Part shown: piece after piece, positions 51,691 through 62,636 of the stretch
Position numbering within the stretch: the stretch's first letter is position 1
How the letters are laid out: each line of letters opens with the position of its first letter
From: Plasmodium coatneyi
Taxonomy: Eukaryota; Apicomplexa; Aconoidasida; Haemosporida; Plasmodiidae
DNA length: 64,000 nt
Assembly (NCBI RefSeq): GCF_001680005.1
Contig: NC_033566.1
Coordinates: forward strand, 310,001-374,000
Direction: 5' to 3'
Notes under the pieces: model-generated
Seen by the model: the letters and a program-made list of their open reading frames with translations, nothing else
What the model was told of the DNA's origin: nothing
The model's database searches: none
Made by a program: the position numbers and the translations under genes

Positions 51691-54528
51691 GGTAAACTAC
51701 ACTTTTGCTTCCGTGCAACCTTTTCGACCAAATTACTTGCCACTTCTTTCACCGTGTGAAATGCCACTTCCTTTTCTCTCTTCGTATGTCCATTAATGTA
51801 CCTTTTGCCGTTGTCCCATGTTACCCCCTTTCCCCTTGGGCCAAACTGCGTCTACGATTTGGTGCCCCCAGCGGAGATTCACATGGAGCTGCAGGCACAT
51901 ACATACGGAAAAAAAAACACTTACACATATATACATACTATATGTATGTGTTTTTTTTTTTTTCTTTCTTGTTGTCTTCTTTTTCCAGGTTACTCCAGAG
52001 GGGGCTCCCATACCAACTCAACGTGCGGCAACTTTGTCGGAAAAAATCCCCCTCCTGTTCCTTTCCTCAAATTTGTGCATATGTACCTCTTCCTACTTTT
52101 GGTCAACCTAACAGCCGTTCACTCCGTTGGGAATTCTTCTTTCCGCATTCCTCTGCGTGGGGTACGCGTCAAGAAGAAACGCGCACTGGGGAATAAATGC
52201 GTACATAACAAGTGTACATATACGTATGTACGCATTTGCGCATGTACTTTTTTTTCCGCCACAAGGGCAAGCAAATCCACATGTGGGATTTTATTTCCTA
52301 TGGAACTGCTCATTCGCCCTACTTCCTTTAATTATACTCTAAGGCATGCCCCATGGGGAGTGCCTCCTCTTATGTGCACTATTCGTACGTACATTATTCC
52401 TGCCCTTTTTAGGCTTCATTTTTTTGCGTGTCACGTTTCGTTGTGATTTTTTTTTTTTTTTTTTAACGAGAGAGTACACTTACAGAGGGTGGGAGAGCTA
52501 TGCCGACCTTCAGACCATGCGCTTTCTCTGCCATATATATGTGCATACGTCGTCCGTTTGAGTATTCCCTTTTTTTGCGTACTGCATACCTTTTGCGAGT
52601 TGGCCCATACGTCCTCTTCAGTTGCAACCCCCTCCAATTCGCGTGCCGCATATTATTATTGCTCTGCCGTTATTGATGCAGTTGCCTAGTGCTGCAACTC
52701 CATACGCCTGAAAGAAGGCAAAGGGACGAGTTATACCCGTTTGCGCTACGTGGGTATGCTGACCGGTTAAACAGACACAGAAGCACTTTCAGACTGCCAA
52801 GTGGAGAACGAAAAGGAACAAATCGTTCACCAAATGTAGTACATACAAGATGTCCCTACAAATGGCACACTAATCAGCGCCATATATATTTTTTAAAAGA
52901 AAAAAATGCACTTACTGTTCTATCGCTTGTCACCATTACGGCCGCTAGAACATTAAAGAAGGTGCTCAATGTAACGGTGTGTAGCGGTCACAATGGTGTT
53001 GCTGCCCAGGGTAAAAAAGAGCCGCACAAAAGGTGGGGCTCATCTATGCGTATGTATATGTTCATGTACAACGTTATGCGCGTACCCAGTGTTAGCCCTT
53101 TTTTCGCTTGTCCATCCAAGCTTACGTTGCTATGATTGGAAAAAGGGGAGTCTATGCCACCGTTGTTACCTTCCTGTGGGGGCATACCCAGGTGAGGCTT
53201 AGCAAAGTGGAACAGTTGATATTTTTCCCCGTTCGTTTTTGAACAGACAAATGTGTAACCCCTTTATCAGTTTTTTCTCCATCCTATTTGGCAATCCAGC
53301 TGTACATAAAAAGAGACGCCTAAACGGCGTCTCCCTAAACATGCATAGGTGCATGCATGTTGTACGAAGCAAGTTAACCACAATTTGAGGTAACTTCGCT
53401 CAGATTGTAAAACCTTCTCCAAAGAAGTGAATCTTAAAAACATCCACACGAGCGCATGAACTGACGCAAGTTGTTCATTTTGGAAACCGCACTGTTCTAT
53501 AACCAATGGGGTGGCACCATTTTGCGCACGAATATATTTTCCCCTTTTCCCTTCACAATTACTAAATATGCTTATCAAAATGGCACCTTTTCAAAGCGCA
53601 CATTTCACTTAGCAAAAGCTTTCTTACGGGCCACCTCCAAAATGCAGCCACCGTTTTTGTTAACCTCCCCAATGGATCTCTACAAATGGGCAGAAAGCGT
53701 ATGGCCCACAAAGAACCCCACTTTTGTAACTGTAATATATTTTCGTAAAATTAAAAAAATCCTTTTTTGTTTTTTTTTTAAATTGGAATTTTCTCTAAAT
53801 GTGTAATGTATAATTATATGCATTATCATGGTCATATAATAAATATGCGCATGAGCGGCGAGGGGGAGGATGCAAAAAAAAAAAAAAAAAAAAAAAAGAA
53901 AAAAGTGGAAATAAGATGGGAAACAATTTAACATGGAATGCAGCACATGAGATGTAAATTGTCCCGATAAATAAATGGGTAAAACAAAGGCGATCTGCAT
54001 ATGTATGCAATGTGTACACATCTGTTTATTCGTTCGTTCGTTCGTTTGCTTGCTTGCTTATTTTTTTCATCCTCTCGGGGCCTTCTTTTGCACGACAGCG
54101 TATGCACAAACGCGTGTACGCGGCAGGAACACACGGTTGGAGGGTGTGCAAAAATTGTTCGTGTTTTGAATTGCCCGCCCTATGCGTACACACAAGAAAG
54201 ATTTTTTTTTGTTTCTTCTTATTTATAAATAACCCTGTGTATGATTTTTCTCCCTCTTCACTACTCATGCTGAACACTGCTAACGGTACTTGTGTGGGAT
54301 CGAATACAAATGTCTATAAACTGGTGGAGCATGTTCATCCTTCAGCGTACGCCAATTCAAGTTTGCACGGAACTGTTCTCACTGTCAGGCGGCATCATAT
54401 GAGCATCAAGCTGCGATAAAGCTTCTTCTACGGCGTCCACATCCCCATCTGCATACCTACGCCAATCATTGTGTTCCCCCCGAAACAAACATTCCGATGA
54501 AAATATACACCAATGGAGCAACACAAAG
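51691..54528. other. 2.8 kb gene-free stretch
   Basis: The longest gene-free gap in the window. I found no exon set that keeps phase with recognisable content. It holds T-runs at 51951-51963 and 52448-52464, an A-run at 53875-53897, and two adjacent perfect hairpins listed separately. A small spliced gene or a non-coding RNA cannot be excluded. Confidence 0.4.
53313..53361. other. two adjacent perfect 8-bp hairpins
   Basis: GAGACGCC/GGCGTCTC forms an eight-base-pair stem with a five-base loop at 53313-53333. AACATGCA/TGCATGTT forms a second perfect eight-base-pair stem with an eight-base loop at 53338-53361. They are four bases apart in a gene-free region. They could be part of a structured RNA; chance is possible for each alone. 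Confidence 0.3.
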
Positions 54529-55071
54529 TTAAATGGTCTTCTTTATATGTTTCAACTTGGGGATGTTATCGAACATGTACTTGGCGTGGTCCTTCAAGTC
54601 CACATAATAAGGATGGGCCACTTTGCAAATCTTTGTTATGTATACATTGTTAACATGGTTATATAAAAATATGGCCCAAGTGATCATGTAAAAAAGAACG
54701 CTGAAATTTACAAAGGAGAGAAAATTGCCCACAGAGTACAACACAATAAGTAGAGTAACATTTTCCATTATGTTGGTCCACAATAAATATTTTCTCACTA
54801 AAGTCAATTTGTCATTTATAAAATCGTATATGAACATAACACAGTTCTCGATCATTTCTTTCGATACTATCTCCAGCTTGTCATTCTCCTTATATTCTGA
54901 TACCTTATGTACTTGTAAAAATACAAGTAGCCCACTTAACAACAGGAGCAAAATGCATAGTGTACATATTACTTGAAGAAATGTCTGGTTGAAAATGTAC
55001 AACAGAATGTACAGTGCGTTTATCGATGCGAATATCGATAGGTTCACGATGTTCTTCGAACTCATATTCAT
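54529..55071 (-). CDS. reticulon-domain protein (ER membrane shaping)
   Basis: A single exon of 180 residues, almost all of it a reticulon homology domain. There are two long hydrophobic hairpins, about residues 14-53 (LYILLYIFNQ, LCILLLLLSGLLVFLQ) and about 100-137 (VTLLIVLYSVGNFLSFV, VLFYMITWAIFLY), separated by a 50-residue hydrophilic loop. The C-terminus (HPYYVDLKDHAKYMFDNIPKLKHIKK) parallels the reticulon ending, where ..A...I..KIPGLKRK is typical. Reticulons wedge into the outer leaflet and curve ER tubules. The size fits plant- and yeast-type reticulons with no N-terminal extension. No other domain is present. Confidence 0.8.
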   Translation of the reverse strand: MNMSSKNIVNLSIFASINALYILLYIFNQTFLQVICTLCILLLLLSGLLVFLQVHKVSEYKENDKLEIVSKEMIENCVMFIYDFINDKLTLVRKYLLWTNIMENVTLLIVLYSVGNFLSFVNFSVLFYMITWAIFLYNHVNNVYITKICKVAHPYYVDLKDHAKYMFDNIPKLKHIKKTI

Positions 55072-56050
55072 CTTCTCAGTTAACGTAAAAAGTAAAAAAA
55101 AAGGGGCACGGGCTGGTAATTAAAAAAAGTTACCACAATTTATATCACAACCGCTGCGACTATTGCAATTGCTGAAATTGCTGCAATTGTTGTATCTCTT
55201 CAGATAATTCCCTCTGAAAGTGTCTGCTACCGCGTAGGCTTCAGCGACCAGGGTTATGTTCCTTAACTTCGGTACATATATTTAAGCAATTGTATACTCT
55301 GCTTTTCGCGCAAGGGGTGGTTACTCTTACCCTTCCTGCCACAAATATTCACGTAAACGCGAAATGGAGCGCATAATATGATACATAAAAAAAAAGGGGG
55401 GAAAATATGCTGGTTCCCTGCTAATAAATCGAATTCAACTCATAAAACTGTACAGTACAAACACGAAAGTAACAGTATATGATTATGCTCCAACTGATAA
55501 AATAAATAAGTTTCCTTAGGGGAATAAAATGGGAAAAAATTAATTGAGGGGCATACTCATAATAAAATAAAAAACCCTTTAAAATGTAAAACAAAAAATA
55601 GAACTGCAAAAATTGTAAATTTCTTCTAAAATCTCATAAGTTGCGCTAATTTGTATATGCGCAATAAAATAAATGCAATCAATTAAATCCTCCTTTTTTT
55701 CACTGCTACATTACGTTTTACTCTTCCTGTTAAATTGTTTATTATTTATTCGCATATTTCGGGTAGGCACTTTTCTGGCAAGCTTTTTTTTTTTTTTTTT
55801 TTTTTTCTCATTTGCTTATTGCTTATTAGCTTTGACCGTTTAAAATTTTCACATCTGTTCGGAGGTATGCTTTAAAAATAAAAAGTCAAAATAAAAGAAA
55901 AAAATTAAACAAGCGAAGAAGCGGCATTTTAGGAGCAGCAAAATGCTTCCGTGTTGTTCATTGTATGTACAAAGTTTTTTATGCCCATTTTTTTTTTTTT
56001 TTTTAACAAATTATATCATACCTTACACGCCTTTTATGCTTGAAACAGGA
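55072..56050. other. AT-rich intergenic region
   Basis: About 980 bases between the start of the leftward reticulon and the possible rightward 109-residue gene. It has a T-run of about 24 at 55785-55806, and T18 at about 55987-56004. No coding signal is seen. Confidence 0.45.
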
Positions 56051-56513
56051 ATGTTTACGTATACCTACCCGCGCAGTGCCGCCGCACGCACATTTTTTTT
56101 TTCTTTTTCCTATTTCGCGTAAGCGTGCTATGTTTGACATTTTGTTCCGCTCCTTTTATATTTCTTTTCCGCCCCTGGTGGTTAGGCATTCATTATATAA
56201 ATACATGTACGTACATATGCATATAACTGGTCGCGCTTTCTTTTTTTTTAGTGGAAAAATACCGTTTGGTAAAAAGAGTTTCCTTTCTTCTGTTTTCTTT
56301 GTCCTTTTGAACACGTCTACGAGGTATGTTACGCGATTGTTAGGATTACCATCCGATCGCGCTCAGCTTAAAAAGTTCCATTTAAAGTGTATCCACCAAC
56401 AGTGTGATCATAAAGGGGAAGGAAAGCAGAGCAGGGTTAGCAGGCTGAAGCATAGTGGCCAAACCAAAGGAAAGGAGAACCGTGACTCGAATGTTCCGAA
56501 TAGCAACATTTAA
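56051..56513 (+). CDS. possible small two-exon gene, J-domain-like tail
   Basis: Exons 56051-56118 and 56252-56513 join in phase 2 (donor GTAAGC, poly-T acceptor) to give 109 residues. The first exon, MFTYTYPRSAAARTF followed by Phe/Ser, resembles an organelle leader or a membrane anchor. The second encodes TRYVTRLLGLPSDRAQLKKF and HLKCIHQQCDHKGEGK. The spacing, with a LGL turn, a basic helix and a Gly-rich step, loosely parallels Tim14/Pam18 or Tim16/Pam16 J-like proteins of the mitochondrial import motor. A proper HPD is absent, so if real it would be a degenerate J protein. The call rests on an open spliced frame and weak similarity; it may be spurious. Confidence 0.35.
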
Positions 56514-57585
56514 ATCCTAGTACCACTATTCTAAGCCTGACTTAACGCTCAGTCAAGTACGAACGGCTTACAACGTTCCCACCACATGGAGACATTTCCC
56601 CCAAAGGGAGCAGAGTTATATCATTCATATAAAGTGTATGCATCTCTCATCACCTCCCATCCCCTTCCTCCGGTTGCGTTAAGATGCATAATTCTGTCAT
56701 ACTTTTAATAGGCGAAAAGAGGAGCGTATCATGTGCGTGGTTAGTCTTTTCATGATTCCTCCCCCAATGTAACAAAACTTAATACCAATTTGTGGATACA
56801 TGTGATCCATCCCCCATGGTAATGTATTTTTGCAAAACAAATCTGCGAAAAGTTACTACAATGTGTTCGCATTATCTAATAGTAGAGCCAAACAAAAGTG
56901 GGCACTGTTCATTGTGATCAACGGTTACCTATGGTAAGCCGTTACCCATGCGTACCAGCTGTTTGGTTTGATGTACGTGCAGGCTAATATGGGTAATCCT
57001 GCATAGGGACATTGTATAATATACGCGCATAATTTCCCCCAAATGGGAAGAACCTTTTGCGTGTATATATATATGCATATATATGTATGTATGTACACAA
57101 TTGCGCGCGCCCCTTCGCATGTAACTAAGACAAGCGAAGTTCACGTCGCGAATACTGCAACATGGGAATAATCGGCTGGACGTAACAAGCACGTTTTACA
57201 AATGGTGGGGTAGGTGCCACGCGAGATGAAAAAAAAAAAAAAAAAAAAAAAAAAAAACGCATATGAAATGATCTGTAAGAAAGATTTACATGTAGTATCA
57301 TTACAAATTGGGCAGCCGCTACCCTTTCTGTCCAAATATTGGTTGTAAGGGTACGTCCCGTAATTTAAAAATTCAATTGAAAAACGAATTTGTTCGTACG
57401 TATGGGGAGCACGTATGGGGAGCACGTACGGGTGCTCGTTGCACTTTATGGGCACAATAAGTTTGCACCCTTTGCTATTATATATGCATTTCGCATTGTC
57501 TTGCTTATGTTAATGCATCCACCGAAGAACATACTGCAGCCATGCGGAAAATTTAGATACCATCCAAGGAGAAAAACTTATTTAC
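56514..57585. other. intergenic, 3' side of the GEX1-like gene
   Basis: About 1.07 kb. It contains an uninterrupted A30 run at 57229-57258 and an alternating TATATGCATATA tract at about 57062-57097. A further short terminal exon of the GEX1-like gene may begin near 57333 after a CAG acceptor, giving only two residues and a stop; this is uncertain. A cysteine-containing frame (GCPICNDTTC) near 57300 is open but not supported as an exon. Confidence 0.4.
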
Positions 57586-60500
57586 CTTCGCGTCATCTTC
57601 TGCTAAATCGTATAAATCACACGTCTCATTTTCTTCATCATTCTCGAGGAGTTTAGTTTTATTGTTCACGTCCTCGGTCAGCTCGTCCATATGATCGTGC
57701 ACGTGATTCTTCTCCCCTTCGTCGTTGTCCTAGCAAAGTGGCAAATGATGAGTTCGCCATGTGGCACAATTGCTAAACGGATTGTGTGCCTACCGTTCCT
57801 CATCTGGTGGTATAAACACAGGGATATATCTTCAAAACATGCATGTATTTTCTTCGATTATTATTTTTTTTTATTTGTTTATTACGAAATCCCGCATTCT
57901 GTCCTCCCGCAGACGCATCATTTCGTTGTGATTATGCTCTAGGATATTCGCTGCGGTGCAAAAAGGTGATGAACAGGGTGGAGGGGAACATGTCCAGTTT
58001 AGTCGTTTCCTTTTTCGGCCCATTTTAGCCAATCCTTCTTTCCTGCGCATATACACTTTTTTGTGAACATGCAATGGCTGCTCCTCTTACCAAACGATAT
58101 GGGGCTCTCTGTGTACGCCTTAACATTCGTTGGCGACGGGAAGTAGTGGAAAAACAGGGGCCGATTTTTTCTGTGCATCAATTTTATTCTCATTCCGATG
58201 GGGTCTTCATTTAACCTGAGGCGAGAAAAGGGCACGTATGAAAAGATGAATGGGTCGGTTATATTAGCATCCCTTTCTGGCGTTGCCCTTTCTACATTAA
58301 TGCGCTTCAAATTATTATGTGCCCCCATTATTTAGTCATTTTATTGTTACTCCTCAATTTCCTGAGGTAGCATCTCCTCGCTAGCCAGTGACGTGTCTGA
58401 GCTGTTAATTTCCGTATCGCTATGGGAACCTAAAATTGTTTCATTTCCATTAGGGTGCATTGAATGAGTCTTTCATGCAAGCACATGAAGATATATACAC
58501 CTCTATATATTAACATTTTCGCACAAAAGAGAGGGACGGTAAAATATTCCCTCCAAATGGAACTATCCCTACTTATTGCGAAATCTTCATCCTCCACGTA
58601 TAATGAATCAAGATAATCATTATAATTTAGCCACAGGTTTAGGACATTAACTGAGAGAGAGTTACAAAAAAAAAAAAAAAAATGGTAAACATTAAATCGC
58701 TTCAAAAATGATTAGCTCTTCCTTTTTAATGCGTTAAAATGAATGTTATAAAAAAAAATTTTGCACCGTTCAGAATTTTTCTGAGTATTTTTTTTAACAT
58801 GTCGTCTTACCCGTTTCTTGGTCCACACTGCGATCGATTTTTTCGTTTTCCCTTTTGATGTTCTCAAAGCTGTTTCGATATTTTTCATTTTTTTCTACCA
58901 TTTTTTTTATGTACTTCAGTTCCTCCTCGATGATTTTCACTGGCTCCTTGTAGCTGAAGGGCGTAGGAAGGTGAAGGGCCAAATAAAAAATCGAAAAGCA
59001 AAAAGTTGAAGACACGTTAGCGACTCGGCTATGCGCCTCACGGCAATATCTGTTCATATGAAAAAATTTCCTCTTTACGTTATTATAGCGCTGATTAATA
59101 CTTTTATGCCAATTAAAGCGAATGTCTAAAAGCATTGGAGCGGGGGGAAAAGGGGGAAAAAAAAAATCGATTTAGCCCATAGAATGTGAGCGAAATGGGC
59201 ACATTGCCAGGCGATTTCCGAGGGTAGGAACAGCGGGCATTCTTTTGCACTGCAAAATATGCCCGTATCGCATTTGTCCATTTTCACGTTTTCTTTATTT
59301 TTTATTTTTCCCTCCTCCTTACGTATCGGATCCCCCTCACTGAGTGACTGACTAAATTCTCGCTAACTCTTATAAACTCATAATTCCTGATCAGCGCAAT
59401 GATCCTTTTGAAGACCAGTTCGGTTAAACAGCAAAAGAGAACGCCTGTCGTGGTAGGAATGTTTCAATGGGACACCTTTTATTAGACAGGCGCATGTAAA
59501 TAGTAACCACACACACTTATACATATTAAAATATAGACGTGTAATGCACATTCAGTGCCCCCTCTACTATGGGAATCCCCCAGCGAGAGTGCCTCTACTT
59601 CTTTCCCTTACAAGATATAATTTTTCTTCGGCTATTTGACGCATAACTCCGAGAAGTAATGAACAGAACAAGGAGCAGTACCAACAGGTACATCGTGAGC
59701 ATCTTAAAAGCCGTTACAAATTCTGCAAATGGTTTAGAAGAAAAAAGAAAAAAAAAAAAAAAATTACCATCCTAAAATTGTGATTTCTTTTAAAAAAGGC
59801 GAACTTGTTTTTGTTGCTGCATTTTTGTTTACTAGTAATAGACTCATGGTGCTTCTTTATTTTTAATAAAATTTGTATAACCTCACTGAAGTCGTTTTTG
59901 AGGCCTTTTAAGAAGTGGTCGAATCTGCGTAAGTGAAAGGGGTGTTCAGTAAGTGAAACGAACTGGAGCGGGTAACACTGAAACGGATCATACTGCACCG
60001 AAGTGAAGCCAGACAAAAAGGGCAACGGGGCAAACCCACGCTGTTTCCCATCTAATGCACCGTTGTTCTTGCATGCACCCCCGGGTTGGTTACCTATTCG
60101 TATTTTCGATCTGCTTCACCTGCGCGTGCTCTATTAACTTCATGTTCTCCAAATTGGTGGTCATCTGTCTGGTGATGTTTACAGAGGTCTCCGCTAGTCG
60201 ATTAATCTACCCATTTGGGATCCGCGTTTGGTGCATGCAAAGGGGGAGTAAAGGGTGCATACACATATATGTATCGGTGCGTAAATATAAATGCACACTT
60301 ATGTAGACACGCATGTGAACCCACTCATTTAGCCGCTTATCATTCCGTCTGCACACTGATGAACCTCCTTCACAAGTACGTACATTTGCATCCGTTCGCC
60401 TATTCCACTCAGATGACTGTATGTAGAAGCAAATGTCGTCGATGTGGTTTAACTCGGAGTGATATATCTGAAAGGCGGTATCAGACATGCTGTCGCTGGT

Positions 60501-61301
60501 TGTACAATTCGTTACAATTTTGTATTTTAAATTTTCGCACAACATGTTTTTCAAGTCTACGTCGTCACGTGGTTGGTTGTTCTCTGCAATTATTTTGTCA
60601 CCACTAGGATACATTGTGTCTTTTTCAACGCTGGACAAAAAATCATCACCCAAGATAGCCTCATATATTCCCTCTTCACCAGCAGCATCACCCAGGCAGG
60701 GATTTTTCGTTTTTTCTATCTTCCTCAATTCATCTAAACTTAACATTTTGGAAAAATTCTCATTTCTAAATTGGTCAAACAAATTGTTGTTGTAAAGATA
60801 TATTTGTAGTTTGTTCAATTTCTTTGGGTTTAATATGCAGCCCGATTTTTCGTCCGGAAAACTTCTCACCGATTTTACGAAGAGGCACTTGGTTTTGGCC
60901 AAGGCTAGCATGGATTTATTATTTTCATTTATTTCGTTGCAGTTGTATACGTTTAGGCTGTTTAACTGGTCCAGTACATACTCGTAGCATTTTATTTCTT
61001 TCACGTATATGTTGTCGTCATGATCTTCATCTCTGTCCTGATCGTCTTGATCATCTTGCACACCATTTGTAACCCTTCCAGTGCGTCCACTTTTTGTGCC
61101 TTTCGATTTTCTGCTCTTTTTTCTGTTTTCTTCGTATTCCATTTCAGCCTTTTTCTTCGCCCTCAAAATTTCCTCCATGGCCTGCTTCCCCCTCTTAACC
61201 CTTTCCACAAGTAACTCCGTGTTACTGGCGTACTTGAACCTGCATTCTGCCCAAACCTTTAGCTGCACAATTAATATTATAACAATGTAGATATGCGTCA
61301 T
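57586..61301 (-). CDS. GEX1/KAR5-family nuclear fusion protein
   Basis: Twelve exons on the minus strand keep phase throughout: 61301-60384, 60206-60094, 59924-59833, 59722-59612, 59444-59323, 59125-59079, 58953-58811, 58650-58573, 58429-58351, 58215-58091, 57950-57886 and 57729-57586. They encode at least 679 residues. A signal peptide (YIVIILIVQLKVWA) leads to a cysteine-patterned ectodomain with CYEYVLDQLNSLNVYNC, LALAKTKC and DICFYIQSSEWNRRTDA. This is followed by INRLAETSVNITRQM helices, as in GEX1, Kar5 and Brambleberry. Hydrophobic segments lie at about 381-397 (YLLVLLLVLFI), 412-431 and 453-467 (FALIGIKVLISAII), then an acidic, polar C-terminal tail. The family acts in nuclear-envelope fusion after gamete fusion, so expression in sexual stages is expected. 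The exact 3' end is open: a stop also follows exon 11 directly, at 57871, if it is not spliced. Confidence 0.78.
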
Positions 61302-62636
61302 ACTTACCCTCTGGTGATGCACACCCGTTTTTTTTTTTTTCCTATTTTTTTCACACTCTTTTTTGTTTTAATTTAACGACTCAGGGCTACACCTACAATG
61401 CGTACACGCATATGTGGGTAAAATGTACAAATGCATAAGTTTCATTTTTTTTTTTTTTTTTTCACTCTTTGTCTTATACACCTCTTTGCTTTACAAAAAA
61501 GGGCATAATTATGTACATGCGTGCGCACTTGGGGGGAATAAGTTATTATTTTTTTTTCCTTCTACATGATTGCAATTTTTTTACATTTACCTATTTTCTT
61601 AATTTGTTCGTTAATTTGTTTATTTATTTGCTAATTAATTTATTAAGGTCTTTTTTTTTTTTTTTTTTTTTGGCCCTTCCCGCAGAGTAGCATGTAACAT
61701 AGCGCTACCCCTCCATTTCAGTTGTTTCCTTTTCGAATATATTTTCGTTCGCCATAATTCGTTACCCACCTATGCTGCTGAGAAGCCCTACCAATTTCTG
61801 CCCAGTTGAAGGAAAAAACCTTTAACAAAAATGGGATACCTGTCCCTATAAAACGAATAGCACAATATATTGCCCCGTTGGTCGTCCTCCCCCTTGAGCG
61901 TCAAAAATCGCGACACAAAGTAGAATTTGTAAAAATTTCTACATTCGATTCAGCGTCCCGCAATGTAGACTTAGCTCCATGTTCTCCACATTTGTTTCCC
62001 ATTTCGACCTTGCGCGAGTTCGCTATTTTGGCAATTTGATAATGTGGCATTTTTTTTTTTTTTTATTTCCCGCCGCACCTCATAAGACGGAAACAGCCCC
62101 AACGGATTACTCCACCGTTGCGTGTGTAATTCCTGCCGGGGTAAAAATGGAACCGCCACAGTGTACGTTCGGGCAAGTCCCACTTGTGATGATTTCACTT
62201 TTTGGTCAAGCAGAAAAATGCGTGTCTTAAAAGCTTCACCATGGCGAAGGGTGTCATTAAATTAAGCAAAACAAAGTGTAAAAAGAAATATATATATATA
62301 ATTGCAGACCCCATAAGGGACAAACAAACGCTTGAAAAAACAACAAAGACGTACCCACACAGTGGACGTGCTTTCCACACGGAGTGCACAAGGGGCAGGA
62401 TAAAACGCCCTCCTCAGTAATCAAACAAGAAGTGTATGACAAAAAAAAGAAGGCTGGTTAAATGCAGTACGACACATTGCCATTTTGGCAAAAATTAAGG
62501 ACGCCTTTGCATATTCAACCTGGAAGCGCACACCTCAAACAGCAGCTCCTCGAATGAGCACAATTTAGACAGAAAAAAATGTACACTTAATCGAAGTAAT
62601 GTCCTCACGGTTAAAAGGACAAACTTAAACTTCCAC
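61302..62636. other. intergenic between GEX1-like and TrpC-like genes
   Basis: About 1.3 kb between two leftward genes. T-runs lie at 61446-61462, 61652-61672 and 62050-62064. A 59-codon ATG frame on the plus strand at 62241-62420 is listed separately as a weak candidate. Nothing else is supported. Confidence 0.4.
62241..62420 (+). CDS. weak candidate micro-ORF, 59 residues
   Basis: An ATG in a favourable context (CACCATGG) opens a basic frame starting MAKGVIKLSKTKCKKK and ending GRIKRPPQ. It has no recognised family. It is shorter than typical genes here and contains an AT-repeat segment coding for YIYII. It is retained only because of its basic composition and good start context. Confidence 0.15.
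   Translation: MAKGVIKLSKTKCKKKYIYIIADPIRDKQTLEKTTKTYPHSGRAFHTECTRGRIKRPPQ

Noticed and set aside
52346..53202. Short open frames in the 2.8 kb gap
   Set aside because: None carries a recognisable motif or joins by good splice sites to a neighbour; several start at non-ATG codons.
57141..57455. Minus-strand frame with GCPICNDTTC (zinc-finger-like)
   Set aside because: It does not join in phase to the preceding GEX1-like exon without an immediate stop, and it runs into poly-Phe. No independent support.
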